A stretch of DNA of 64,000 nucleotides, taken from contig NZ_BSDI01000019.1 in the NCBI RefSeq assembly GCF_027923225.1, positions 62,001 through 126,000 of the forward strand, read 5' to 3'. Shown here one piece after another: positions 8,446 to 16,622 of the stretch (position 1 is its first letter; every line of letters starts with the position of its first letter). The stretch comes from Phytohabitans aurantiacus (GTDB lineage Bacteria; Actinomycetota; Actinomycetes; Mycobacteriales; Micromonosporaceae). The notes beneath the pieces were generated by a model. The model was not told where the DNA came from and searched no databases. It was given only the letters and a program-made list of their open reading frames with translations. Position numbers and translations under genes: made by a program.

Positions 8446-10188
8446 ATGACTATAGACCCGGAACGGCTGACACATGACCTCGCGAGGCTCAGCTTCGACG
8501 CACCGAAGCTGAGCTTCGCCTTCTACGGCCGGGTGTCCACTGAGGACAATCAGGACCCCGAGTCGTCGCTGGGCTGGCAACTGTCCCTGGCCACCAACCT
8601 CATCGCCCCACGCGGCGGGGAAGTCGTCGAGAAGTTCTTCGACATTGGACAGAGCCGGTCACTGCCCTGGCAACGACGACCCGAGGCAAGCCGCCTGCTG
8701 GCCGCGCTGCGCGACCCGCGGCGCGGCTTTACCGCCGTGGTGATCGGCGAACCGCACCGCGCCTTCTACGGCAACCAGTTCGGGCTCACCCTGCCGCTGT
8801 TCCACCACTTCGGCGTCCAACTCTGGGTGCCCGAAATCGGTGGCCCGATCGACCCGGACAACGAGGCCCACGACCTGGTCATGTCCGTGTTCGGCGGCAT
8901 GAGCAAGGGCGAACGGAACCGGATCAAAGTCCGCGTGCGCACCGCCATGGCCTCCCAAACCCTCCTCGAAGGCCGCTACCTCGGCGGGCGGCCGCCATAC
9001 GGCTACATGCTCAAAGACCTCGGTCTCCACCCGAACCCAGCGAAGGCCGCGCAGGGCAAGCACCTGCGTGGCCTGACCCCCGACCCGCAGACCGCGCCGG
9101 TCGTACGGCGGATCTTCGCCATGTACCTGGACGGGTTCGGCATGTTCGCCATCGCGGAGGCACTTACCCGTGACGACATCCCGTGCCCGTCCGCGTATGA
9201 CCGCGCCCGAAATAGTCACCGGGACGGGCTGGCGTGGTCCAAGACCGCCATCCGGGTGATCCTGACCAACCCTCGGTACACCGGCCTACAGGTCTGGAAC
9301 AAGCAGCGCACCGACGAGGTGCTGCTCGACGTCGATGACGTCGCCCTCGGGCACACCGCGGTCATGCGGTGGAACGGCCGCGACCAATGGCTGGTCTCCA
9401 AGGACGTGGTGCACGAGCCGCTGGTCGACCAGGCGGACTTCGACCGCGTCCAGGAAACACTGACCCGGCGGGCTCGCACCGCCACCGCGCCGAAGCGGGC
9501 GCACCGGTCGCGTCATCCGTACGTCTTCAAGAGCCTGGTCTTCTGCGGCGTCTGCGGCCGGAAGATGCAAGGCCAGCACTCCCACGGAGTCGCCTACTAC
9601 CGCTGCCGATTTCCCCAGGAGTACGCGCTGGCCAACAAGGTCGACCATCCCCGCAACGTGATCATGCGCGAGGAGATGTTGGTCAAACCGTTGGACACCT
9701 GGCTGGTCGGCGAGTTCGGCCCCTCGCAGCGTCGCCACACCATCACCAAGCTGCTCGACCAGGCAGCGGTAGGCATGCCTACCGCAACTGCCACGACACC
9801 GGCTGGGCCAACCGCGGCCGAATGTGACGCGAAGCTGGCGCAGTACCGGGCGGCGCTGGACGCGGGTGCGGACCCGGTGGTCGTCGCCGGCTGGATCGCC
9901 GACAGCCAGGCCGAGCGGAAGCGTGCCGAGCAACGCCAGCAAGCGGCAACGGCAGCCAAGACCCCGGACGATCTTGGTCGCATCACCCAAGAGGAGATGA
10001 TCGCCATCGTCGAGGAACTCGGCGACATGGTCACCGCCCTGCGAGACGCCGAGCCGGAACACAAACTGGAGGTCTACCGCAGCCTCGGCCTACACCTGAC
10101 CTACACCCCAGAAACACAAACGGTGCGTGCCCAAATCGATCTTGGGCCGCACCGTTGGGATTCGGTTCGTGTCCGAGGGGGGACTTGA
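8446..10188 (+). CDS. Large serine recombinase (integrase)
   Basis: The 580-residue product starts at ATG 8446, four bases after GAGAGGAAG. The N-terminal resolvase domain (about 23-165) carries FYGRVSTEDNQD with the nucleophile Ser31. A Recombinase domain follows (GGRPPYGYML near 180, TNPRYTGLQVWN near 275), then a zinc-ribbon start, FCGVCGRKM (Cys367, Cys370), and a coiled-coil region with AERKRAEQRQQA. It should catalyse site-specific integration and excision between attP and attB. Its last seven codons lie inside the 3' end of the tRNA-Leu gene on the other strand, so the C-terminus is encoded by the attachment junction. It is the intact integrase of the element to its left. Confidence 0.93.
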   Translation: MTIDPERLTHDLARLSFDAPKLSFAFYGRVSTEDNQDPESSLGWQLSLATNLIAPRGGEVVEKFFDIGQSRSLPWQRRPEASRLLAALRDPRRGFTAVVIGEPHRAFYGNQFGLTLPLFHHFGVQLWVPEIGGPIDPDNEAHDLVMSVFGGMSKGERNRIKVRVRTAMASQTLLEGRYLGGRPPYGYMLKDLGLHPNPAKAAQGKHLRGLTPDPQTAPVVRRIFAMYLDGFGMFAIAEALTRDDIPCPSAYDRARNSHRDGLAWSKTAIRVILTNPRYTGLQVWNKQRTDEVLLDVDDVALGHTAVMRWNGRDQWLVSKDVVHEPLVDQADFDRVQETLTRRARTATAPKRAHRSRHPYVFKSLVFCGVCGRKMQGQHSHGVAYYRCRFPQEYALANKVDHPRNVIMREEMLVKPLDTWLVGEFGPSQRRHTITKLLDQAAVGMPTATATTPAGPTAAECDAKLAQYRAALDAGADPVVVAGWIADSQAERKRAEQRQQAATAAKTPDDLGRITQEEMIAIVEELGDMVTALRDAEPEHKLEVYRSLGLHLTYTPETQTVRAQIDLGPHRWDSVRVRGGT

Positions 10189-10253
10189 ACCCCCACGCCC
10201 TATACGGGCACTAGCACCTCAAGCTAGCGCGTCTGCCATTCCGCCACCCGGAC
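10170..10253 (-). tRNA. tRNA-Leu, anticodon GAG
   Basis: Read on the minus strand, an 84-base class II tRNA begins with GTCCGGG at 10253 and closes with CTCGGAC at 10177-10171. The anticodon stem CTAGC/GCTAG encloses the loop TTGAGGT, giving anticodon GAG. A long variable arm (GTGCCCGTATAGGGC) and the T-arm GGGGGTTCAAGTCCCCC follow. CCA is not encoded. Its 3' end overlaps the end of the serine recombinase gene, marking it as an integration site. Confidence 0.95.
10171..10188. other. Probable attachment-site junction in the tRNA 3' end
   Basis: These 18 bases are shared by the 3' end of tRNA-Leu(GAG) and the end of the recombinase reading frame. Integration that rebuilds the tRNA would place the crossover in or next to this stretch. 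I found no second copy of the tRNA 3' end elsewhere in the window, so the other junction would lie to the left of position 1. Confidence 0.5.
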
Positions 10254-10557
10254 CTGTGCGTCCACTCTACCGGGACGCCCCGCAGCGGCGCACCGCCCGG
10301 TAGCTGCCCGGCGGGCCGCACGGGGCATCACTGTACACGCCCGTGCCGGGCCACGCACAGCTAGGCCCGACCCGGCGCGCCCTGTCTGGAAAGGGCAGCC
10401 GGCTCAATCCGGACAGACTGCACCATACTGCCGGAGATCGCCACGTCACGGTCACCTCCGCGGGCCCTACGGCGTCGGAGACGCCCATATCGACCCCCCA
10501 AGTGACGCCAACGACATCACCGCCGTGGGACAAGACGAGATGTGGGCGGGACATACC
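10254..10557. other. Intergenic spacer
   Basis: About 300 bases lie between the tRNA 5' end and the TPR/FN3 gene. The tRNA promoter should be in the left part, reading left, and the promoter of the TPR gene in the right part. I see no clear hexamers and no gene. Confidence 0.4.
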
Positions 10558-11610
10558 ATGTCCGGCGTGTCCCAGCCGTCTCCCCTCGCCGCGGCGCAGC
10601 AGAAGGCCCACGCCCTGCGCGACGCCGGCGATCTCAACACCGGCCGCCTCATGCTCGATCATGCGCTCGAGACGTACAAGCCGGGGCTCGGTGACGATCA
10701 TCCCGAGGTACTGGCGACCGCGCACGCGCTGGCCGGGCTGCATCGGGAGGCCGGTGACCCGGCGTCAGCGCGGCGGGTGCTGGAGGAGGCGTACGCCGCT
10801 GGGCAGTTGCGCTATGGGGACGGCGATCCGCTGATGCTGGCGATCTCGTTCGACCTGGGCGGGGTCGCGGAGGAGCTGGGCAACCGGCACGAGGCTCGCC
10901 GGGCGTTCGGGCGGGTGGCCACCGCGGGGCCCGCCGTGCTCGGCGACGATCACTGGACGGTGCGGGCGGCGCGCGAGTATTTAGGTGATGCTCCGCAGTC
11001 GTCCGAATTCACGGTGTCATCGGAGCCGCAGCACAATCCGCCGTCGATCACACATCTACAACTTTTCCAATCGCCGGCACCACCTCAGCCGCCCCCGCAT
11101 CAGCCCATACCACACCCCGCACCAATGCCGCTACCACAACCGCGGTACCAGAGCAGCCAAGATCCGCCGCGACCGCAACGGCGGGTGCGAGCGGCGACCG
11201 TCGCGGCGATGATCGCGGCTGCCGCGGCGGTGCTCGCCGCCGGCTTCGTCGGCATCCAACTCTTCCTCGACAGTAACGGTGGCACGCCGCAGACCAAGCA
11301 GACCGAGGGGCCGAAGCTGGGCGGCGACCCTCCGACTGACCTGCGGCTTCGCGACGAGGGCAGTGTCATCACGATCACCTGGAAGGACCCGTCGGACGGT
11401 GCGGTGCCCTTCATCGTGGCGGGCGCGCAGGCGGGCAAGCCGCACCGGGCGATGGCCAACGTGAGTCCGGGCGAAACCTCGTACACAGTGAATGGTCTCA
11501 ATGCGCGGCTCAGTTATTGCTTCACTGTAGTTGCGTATTACAGCACCGATATCTTCGCCACGTCGGGCCAAGTGTGTACGGACCGGAGTTCTCCGACTCC
11601 GAAGCGATAG
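10558..11610 (+). CDS. TPR and FN3 single-pass membrane protein
   Basis: I start at ATG 10558 (MSGVSQPSPLAAAQQKAHAL); earlier in-frame GTG/ATG codons at 10525 and 10540 lack a ribosome site. Residues about 10-150 form tetratricopeptide-like helices (LRDAGDLNTGRLMLDHALE, HPEVLATAHALAGLHREAGD, the pattern of TPR_10/12 repeats). A proline-rich linker follows, then a transmembrane helix at about 210-235 (VAAMIAAAAAVLAAGFVGI), then an extracytoplasmic fibronectin III-like domain (PTDLRLRDEGSVITITWKDP through YCFTVVAYY). The TPR part is cytoplasmic and the FN3 part outside. It precedes the FN3/MoxR cluster and may be functionally linked to it; the role is unknown. Confidence 0.75.
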   Translation: MSGVSQPSPLAAAQQKAHALRDAGDLNTGRLMLDHALETYKPGLGDDHPEVLATAHALAGLHREAGDPASARRVLEEAYAAGQLRYGDGDPLMLAISFDLGGVAEELGNRHEARRAFGRVATAGPAVLGDDHWTVRAAREYLGDAPQSSEFTVSSEPQHNPPSITHLQLFQSPAPPQPPPHQPIPHPAPMPLPQPRYQSSQDPPRPQRRVRAATVAAMIAAAAAVLAAGFVGIQLFLDSNGGTPQTKQTEGPKLGGDPPTDLRLRDEGSVITITWKDPSDGAVPFIVAGAQAGKPHRAMANVSPGETSYTVNGLNARLSYCFTVVAYYSTDIFATSGQVCTDRSSPTPKR

Positions 11611-11814
11611 TCCACCGCTACACAAAACCGCATACGCCGAGGTCGTGGAGTTATCCACAGGTTTTCAACAGCGGGTACCGGCATTGACGAGCACGTCCTA
11701 TGATGACACGCGGTTCGTGGCCTGTCGGTTGGCTGACAGGCCCTGGGGGAGAAACGCCAACGACAATCGCGCGGGCCGGGGGGCTCGCGTACGGGGTGGG
11801 GAGGACGGCCGACT

Positions 11815-14442
11815 GTGGTCACCACAGGCAACGGCACGGCAGAAGTCGCGGCGACGAAGCGGAGATCGCTGGGGCGCGGGGGGCTCGTCACGATCGGCAC
11901 GGTCGTGACGCTCGTCGCGGCCATGGGCCTCACGATTCTCGGTCTGGGGGCCGCCGACCACGCGGTGGCCAACTACGACGCGAGTTCCTGGCTGTGGAGC
12001 TCGCTGCGCAGCGAGATGGCACGGGTCAACGGCACGACCGGCCGGGTCGACACGCGGCTGCAGATCCCCAAGGGGCAGAACCACACGATGCAGGTCGCGC
12101 AGACCGACCGCTTCCTGATCCTGCGCGACCTCAACACCGGGCAGGTCAGCTCGCTCGACCTGGCCACGCTCCAGATCACCGCGACCACCAAGACCACGGC
12201 CGGTGTTGGCGTGAGCGTGGCGCTGCAGGAAGACGCGGCGTTCGTGATCGATGCCGTCCAGGGCATCGTCCGCCAGCTCGACCCGCGCACACTGGCCCCG
12301 ATCGGTGAGCCGGTCAACTACCCGCCGGGGCTGACCGGCGGCCAGTTCGACGGCGACGGCAACCTGTGGCTGGCCGTGCCCAGCGAGGGCACCGTCTCGG
12401 CGGTCACGGCCGCGCCGCTGCCGGCCGAGCCGGTCTCGGCGGGCGGCCAGGGTGGTGGCGGGCTGAGCCCCAAGCGGGTGCGCACGGTCGACGTCGCCAA
12501 CCCGAGCCACGACCTGACGATCTCCACGCTCGACCACGGCGTCGCGGTCCTCAACCGCACCATGAAGACGCTGACCACGATCGACGGCGACAAGCAGAGC
12601 AGCACCCCGCTGACTATGGACGGCCTGGGCTCGCTGCCGCCGCGCACCAACGGCACGCAGGTGCCGGTCACCGTGCCCGAGCAGCGCCACGTCTGGGCGG
12701 TCGACAAGGGTCACGTCAAGGACTTCGGTGTACCGGGCAAGGGCTCCGGCCTGCAGCCGGCGGTCGCCTGGGCGGGCCGGTTCTACGCGGCCGACAACGA
12801 CAGCGGCACGGTGTACGTGTTCGATACCAATGGTCGCCCCATCAGCCAGTTCAAGATCGAAGACGCGCGCGGTCCGCTGGAGATGGAGGTGCGGGAGAAC
12901 TACCTGTTCATCAACGCGCCCAACTCGCAGATGGCCACCGTGGTCGACGACAAGCACCAGGTGCGCACCGTCGACAAGTACGCGAACGACGTGCTGGGTG
13001 GCGACCCGCCGCCGGCTCCCCCGCCGCCGAAGCGCGAGGACCCGCCGGTCAGCAAGCCGGGCGCGCCGCGCACGGTCACGGCCACCGCGGGCAACACCAC
13101 CGCCCGGGTGAGCTGGTCGCCCGCGCCGCCCAACGGCTCGGCCATCACGCGATACGTGGTGGAGGGCGCCGACAAGGAGGTCTCGGTCGGCGCCAACCAG
13201 CGCTCCATCGAGGTCACCGGGCTGACCAACGGCGAGGAGTACCGGTTCTCCGTGCACGCGGTCAACGCCAAGGGTGCCGGGCCGGCGAAGCAGAGCAACC
13301 CGGTCACGCCCACGTCCGAGATCCCGGACGCGCCGACGAGCGTGACCGCCGAGGCTCGGCCGGACGGCACCGTGCTGGTCAAGTGGCCGGAGGCCAACGG
13401 GCAGGGCTACGACATCCGCAAGTACGCGGTGACCGCCGTCGCCGCCGGGGCCACCGCGCCAGCCGGCGAGTCGACCAAGACCGAACTGGTCGTGCCGGCC
13501 GGGCAGCTGGAATACGGCAACCAGTACGCGTTCCAGGTCGTGTCGGTCAATGAGAAGGGCGGGGCGTCCGAGGCGTCCCCGATCAGCAACAGCGTGGTGC
13601 CCTTCACCACACCGGAAAAGCCGGAGAGCCTGACGGTCACGACCGTGCAGAACAAGGCCGGCACCGTCAAGGCCGCGTGGGCGGCCGCCGTGGAAAACGG
13701 CCGGCCCATCACGAAGTACGTCGTGGAGGCGGGCGGCAAGAAGGTCGACGTCACCGACGGCACGAGCGTCGAGGTCGGCGGCTTCGGCGAGGGTGAGACG
13801 ATCACGGTCAAGGTGCGCGCGGTCAACGAGGCGGGCGAGGGCGCGGAGGCCACCGAGACGGCCCGCACGGTCGCGAAGCCGGGCGTGACCGTCACCGGCA
13901 AGTCGGCCACCACGTCGGCCGTCACCGTCACCTTCCGGGTCGAAGACGGCGGCGGCAACGCGACGTGCAGCCTGGATGCCGGCGGTAAGACCGACAGTGG
14001 CAGCTGCACGTCGTTGACGGTCACCGGCCTGAGCCCGGGCACGGCCTACGACTTCACGGTCTCCGCGAAGAACGCCGCCGGGACGACCACCGCGCAGGGC
14101 AGCCAGACGACGGACGCCGTCTTCGGCATCGCCACCTGCAACAACGGCCCGGACGGCGACCAACGCACGTACTGCGACTCCGACCGCCCCAACGCGCGTA
14201 ACGGCAACGAGATCTTCGCCAGCACCAGCCAGAGCAGCAACCAGGTCGGCTGGGCCTCGCCAGGAAGCCGGCTCAAGGCCTTCTGCAAGAAGTCGGGCCA
14301 GAACATCAACGCCTGGATCTACAACGACAACAAGGAAAGCCCCTGGTGGATCCAAGTCGACTACAGCGGGAAGAACTACATCCCGTGGGCCTGGTTCGAC
14401 CTTGAAGCCGGCGACAACATCGACATCCTCCCGAATTGCTGA
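11815..14442 (+). CDS. Secreted or membrane-anchored multi-FN3 protein
   Basis: GTG at 11815 follows GGGGAGG by nine bases and opens an 875-residue protein. A helix at about residues 24-46 (LVTIGTVVTLVAAMGLTILG) anchors or exports it. Residues about 55-400 look like a beta-propeller (repeated xVxxLDxxT patterns with Trp). After a PPPAPPPPKRE linker come four fibronectin III domains (about 417-500, 508-600, 608-690, 698-780), each with the ITRYVVE/YRFSVHAVNAKG pattern. The C-terminal 95 residues hold two Cys-rich, Trp-rich strands (SPWWIQVDY, YIPWAWFDLE) resembling an SH3-like domain. Its stop is one base before the MoxR ATG, so it is part of the MoxR operon. It probably works at the cell surface. 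Confidence 0.8.
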   Translation: MVTTGNGTAEVAATKRRSLGRGGLVTIGTVVTLVAAMGLTILGLGAADHAVANYDASSWLWSSLRSEMARVNGTTGRVDTRLQIPKGQNHTMQVAQTDRFLILRDLNTGQVSSLDLATLQITATTKTTAGVGVSVALQEDAAFVIDAVQGIVRQLDPRTLAPIGEPVNYPPGLTGGQFDGDGNLWLAVPSEGTVSAVTAAPLPAEPVSAGGQGGGGLSPKRVRTVDVANPSHDLTISTLDHGVAVLNRTMKTLTTIDGDKQSSTPLTMDGLGSLPPRTNGTQVPVTVPEQRHVWAVDKGHVKDFGVPGKGSGLQPAVAWAGRFYAADNDSGTVYVFDTNGRPISQFKIEDARGPLEMEVRENYLFINAPNSQMATVVDDKHQVRTVDKYANDVLGGDPPPAPPPPKREDPPVSKPGAPRTVTATAGNTTARVSWSPAPPNGSAITRYVVEGADKEVSVGANQRSIEVTGLTNGEEYRFSVHAVNAKGAGPAKQSNPVTPTSEIPDAPTSVTAEARPDGTVLVKWPEANGQGYDIRKYAVTAVAAGATAPAGESTKTELVVPAGQLEYGNQYAFQVVSVNEKGGASEASPISNSVVPFTTPEKPESLTVTTVQNKAGTVKAAWAAAVENGRPITKYVVEAGGKKVDVTDGTSVEVGGFGEGETITVKVRAVNEAGEGAEATETARTVAKPGVTVTGKSATTSAVTVTFRVEDGGGNATCSLDAGGKTDSGSCTSLTVTGLSPGTAYDFTVSAKNAAGTTTAQGSQTTDAVFGIATCNNGPDGDQRTYCDSDRPNARNGNEIFASTSQSSNQVGWASPGSRLKAFCKKSGQNINAWIYNDNKESPWWIQVDYSGKNYIPWAWFDLEAGDNIDILPNC

Positions 14443-14443
14443 C

Positions 14444-15469
14444 ATGACCGCGACCGTCAATCACGTCAACCACCAGCACGCGCCCGAGGGGCTCACGCCC
14501 CAGCACGTGCAATGGTTCGCGCAGCTCGCCGCCCGGCTCGCCGACAACATCGGTTCGGTGGTGCTCGGCAAGCCGGAGGTGGTGCGGCTGGCGCTGACCG
14601 CGCTCTTCGCGCAGGGCCACATCCTGCTCGAAGACGTGCCCGGCGTCGGCAAGACCACGCTGGCCCGCTCGATCGCGGCGACCATCCGCGGGCAGTGGCG
14701 ACGCATCCAGTTCACGCCCGACCTGTTGCCCTCCGACGTCTCAGGCGTGACGATCTTCAACCAGGCGACCCGGGGGTTCGAGTTCCACCCCGGGCCGGTC
14801 TTCGCGAACGTCGTCATCGCCGACGAGATCAACCGCGCCTCCCCCAAGACGCAGTCCGCGCTGCTGGAGGTGATGGAGGAGCGCACGGTCACCATCGACG
14901 GCACGCGGCACCCGGTGCCGCGCCCGTTCCTGGTGGTGGCGACGCAGAACCCTGTGGAGATGGACGGCACCTACCGGCTGCCCGAGGCGCAGCTCGACCG
15001 GTTCCTGGTCAAGCTGTCGGTGGGATACCCGTCCGAGGCCGTCGAGATCGAGGTGCTGCGGGGCGCGACGATGCGCTCCCCCGAGGCCCTCGAAGCGATC
15101 GCCGACACCAACACGATCGGCCAGATGGTCGCGATGGCGCAGCGGGTGCACATCGCCGAGCCGCTCTACGCGTACGCGGTCCGGCTCGCCGCCGCGACCC
15201 GCAAGCACACGCACGTACGCATCGGGGTCAGCCCTCGTGGCGTGATCGCGCTGACCCGGGCGGCGTGCGCGTACGCGCTGATCGAGGGGCGCGGCTTCGT
15301 GCTGCCGGAAGACATCAAGACGCTGCTGGAGCCGGTGTTCGCGCACCGGTTGATGCTCACCTCCGACGCCCAACTGCGCGGGGTGACGGCCGCTGACGTT
15401 GTCCGCGACGCCGCGCAGGCGGTACCGGTGCCGTTGCCGGCCGGCCACCAAGCCGGCTCTCCATCCTGA
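14444..15469 (+). CDS. moxR: MoxR-family AAA+ ATPase
   Basis: ATG at 14444 begins one base after the previous stop and gives 341 residues. It has Walker A DVPGVGKTTLAR (about residue 65), Walker B VVIADEINRASPKTQ, sensor 1 VATQNPVEMDGTYRLPEAQLD split in the usual way, and the C-terminal lid with GVSPRGVIALTRAA. MoxR ATPases act as chaperone-like factors for partner proteins, often encoded next door with DUF58 and transglutaminase-fold membrane proteins, exactly as here. It should be cytosolic. All ATPase motifs are intact. Confidence 0.95.
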   Translation: MTATVNHVNHQHAPEGLTPQHVQWFAQLAARLADNIGSVVLGKPEVVRLALTALFAQGHILLEDVPGVGKTTLARSIAATIRGQWRRIQFTPDLLPSDVSGVTIFNQATRGFEFHPGPVFANVVIADEINRASPKTQSALLEVMEERTVTIDGTRHPVPRPFLVVATQNPVEMDGTYRLPEAQLDRFLVKLSVGYPSEAVEIEVLRGATMRSPEALEAIADTNTIGQMVAMAQRVHIAEPLYAYAVRLAAATRKHTHVRIGVSPRGVIALTRAACAYALIEGRGFVLPEDIKTLLEPVFAHRLMLTSDAQLRGVTAADVVRDAAQAVPVPLPAGHQAGSPS

Positions 15470-15482
15470 CCAGGGCCGCACG

Positions 15483-16622
15483 ATGAGGCTCACCGCACGG
15501 GGTATCGGCCTGCTCGCGAGCGGGGTCGCGCTGCTGGTCACCGGCTTCTGGTTCGGGTACCCGGAGCTGACACTGCTGGGCAGCGCGGCGGCGATCGCGG
15601 CCGGCTGCGCGTTCGCGCACGCCGCGTGGCGGCCCCGGCTCGACGTCAGCCGGGTCGCCGACCCCGACCGGGTGGCGCGCGGCGAGGCGGCCACGATGAC
15701 GCTGACCGTGCGCAACACCGGGCGGGTCGGGTCGACCAGCCTGATCGCCGAAGACCGGTGCGGATCCAGGCCGGTGCCGGTGCCCCTGCTGCGGCTGCGT
15801 TCCGGCCACGACACGACGGTCAGCTACCCGGTGCCGACCGAGCGCCGCGGCGTGATCCCGGTCGGCCCGCTGCGGGTGACCCGGCGCGACGCGCTGGGGC
15901 TGGTCTCGCTGGCCCGTTCGCACGGCGACACCGCGAAGGTGTGGGTGCACCCGCGCATCCACCTGCTCACCGCGGTGCCGTCAGGAGTGGCGCGCAGCCT
16001 CGACGGCCGCGTCGACAAGGTGTCGCACGGCACGATCACGTTCGACTCACTGCGCGAGTACGTGGTCGGCGACGAGCTGCGCCGCGTGCATTGGCGCACG
16101 AGCGCCAAGGTCGGCGAGCTGATGGTGCGCGAAGACCTCGACACCAGCCTGCCGCGCATCGTCGTGCTGCTCGACGACCGCGCTGCCGCCCACCCAAAGC
16201 TCATCGATGGCGTCGCGGAGACGTTCGAGTCCGCGTGCGAGGCGGCCGCGTCGATCGTCGCCGCGGCGGTCCGCGAAGACGTACCGGTCACGCTCCAGAT
16301 GGCCAGCGGCGGCGGCACCAGCGGCGGTAACTTCCTCGACCGGCTCGCCGAGGCCGAACTGCACGGCGACGGCGACCTGCGCGGCACCGCCGACCGGCTG
16401 CGCCGCGACCGGCTCGGCGACACGCTCGTGTTCCTCACCGGACCCGGTGCCCGCGCCGACCTGGGGCTCGTCGGGGCGCTGCGCGGGCCGTATCCGGCGG
16501 TCGTGGTCGGGATGTTCGGCGGCCAGGGGCCGACGGCGGCCGGCGGCGACGGCGTGCTCGTGCTCGACGCCGCCGACGGGCCCGAGTTCGCCGCGCGCTG
16601 GGAGGGGGTGCAGCGCTGGTGA
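15483..16622 (+). CDS. DUF58 membrane protein
   Basis: The frame is open further upstream inside moxR, but ATG 15483 gives the usual start MRLTARGIGLLASGVALLVT, two transmembrane helices in the first 50 residues. The rest is cytoplasmic and von Willebrand-like, with the DUF58 core VGDELRRVHWRTSAKVGELM at about residues 195-215 and VVLLDDRAA after it. DUF58 proteins are usual clients or partners of MoxR. It lies 13 bases after moxR, and its TGA overlaps the GTG of the next gene, so translation is probably coupled. Confidence 0.92.
   Translation: MRLTARGIGLLASGVALLVTGFWFGYPELTLLGSAAAIAAGCAFAHAAWRPRLDVSRVADPDRVARGEAATMTLTVRNTGRVGSTSLIAEDRCGSRPVPVPLLRLRSGHDTTVSYPVPTERRGVIPVGPLRVTRRDALGLVSLARSHGDTAKVWVHPRIHLLTAVPSGVARSLDGRVDKVSHGTITFDSLREYVVGDELRRVHWRTSAKVGELMVREDLDTSLPRIVVLLDDRAAAHPKLIDGVAETFESACEAAASIVAAAVREDVPVTLQMASGGGTSGGNFLDRLAEAELHGDGDLRGTADRLRRDRLGDTLVFLTGPGARADLGLVGALRGPYPAVVVGMFGGQGPTAAGGDGVLVLDAADGPEFAARWEGVQRW

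Noticed and set aside
11682..11703. A sigma-70 promoter with TTGACG and TATGAT before the FN3 gene
   Set aside because: The two hexamers are only nine bases apart instead of about 17, so they cannot form one promoter.
11698..14460. A 920-codon open frame on the minus strand opposite the FN3 protein gene
   Set aside because: It is an antisense reading of high-GC codons. The plus strand encodes recognisable FN3 domains, and the minus translation (runs of Arg, Gly, Asp, Val) has no protein-like pattern.
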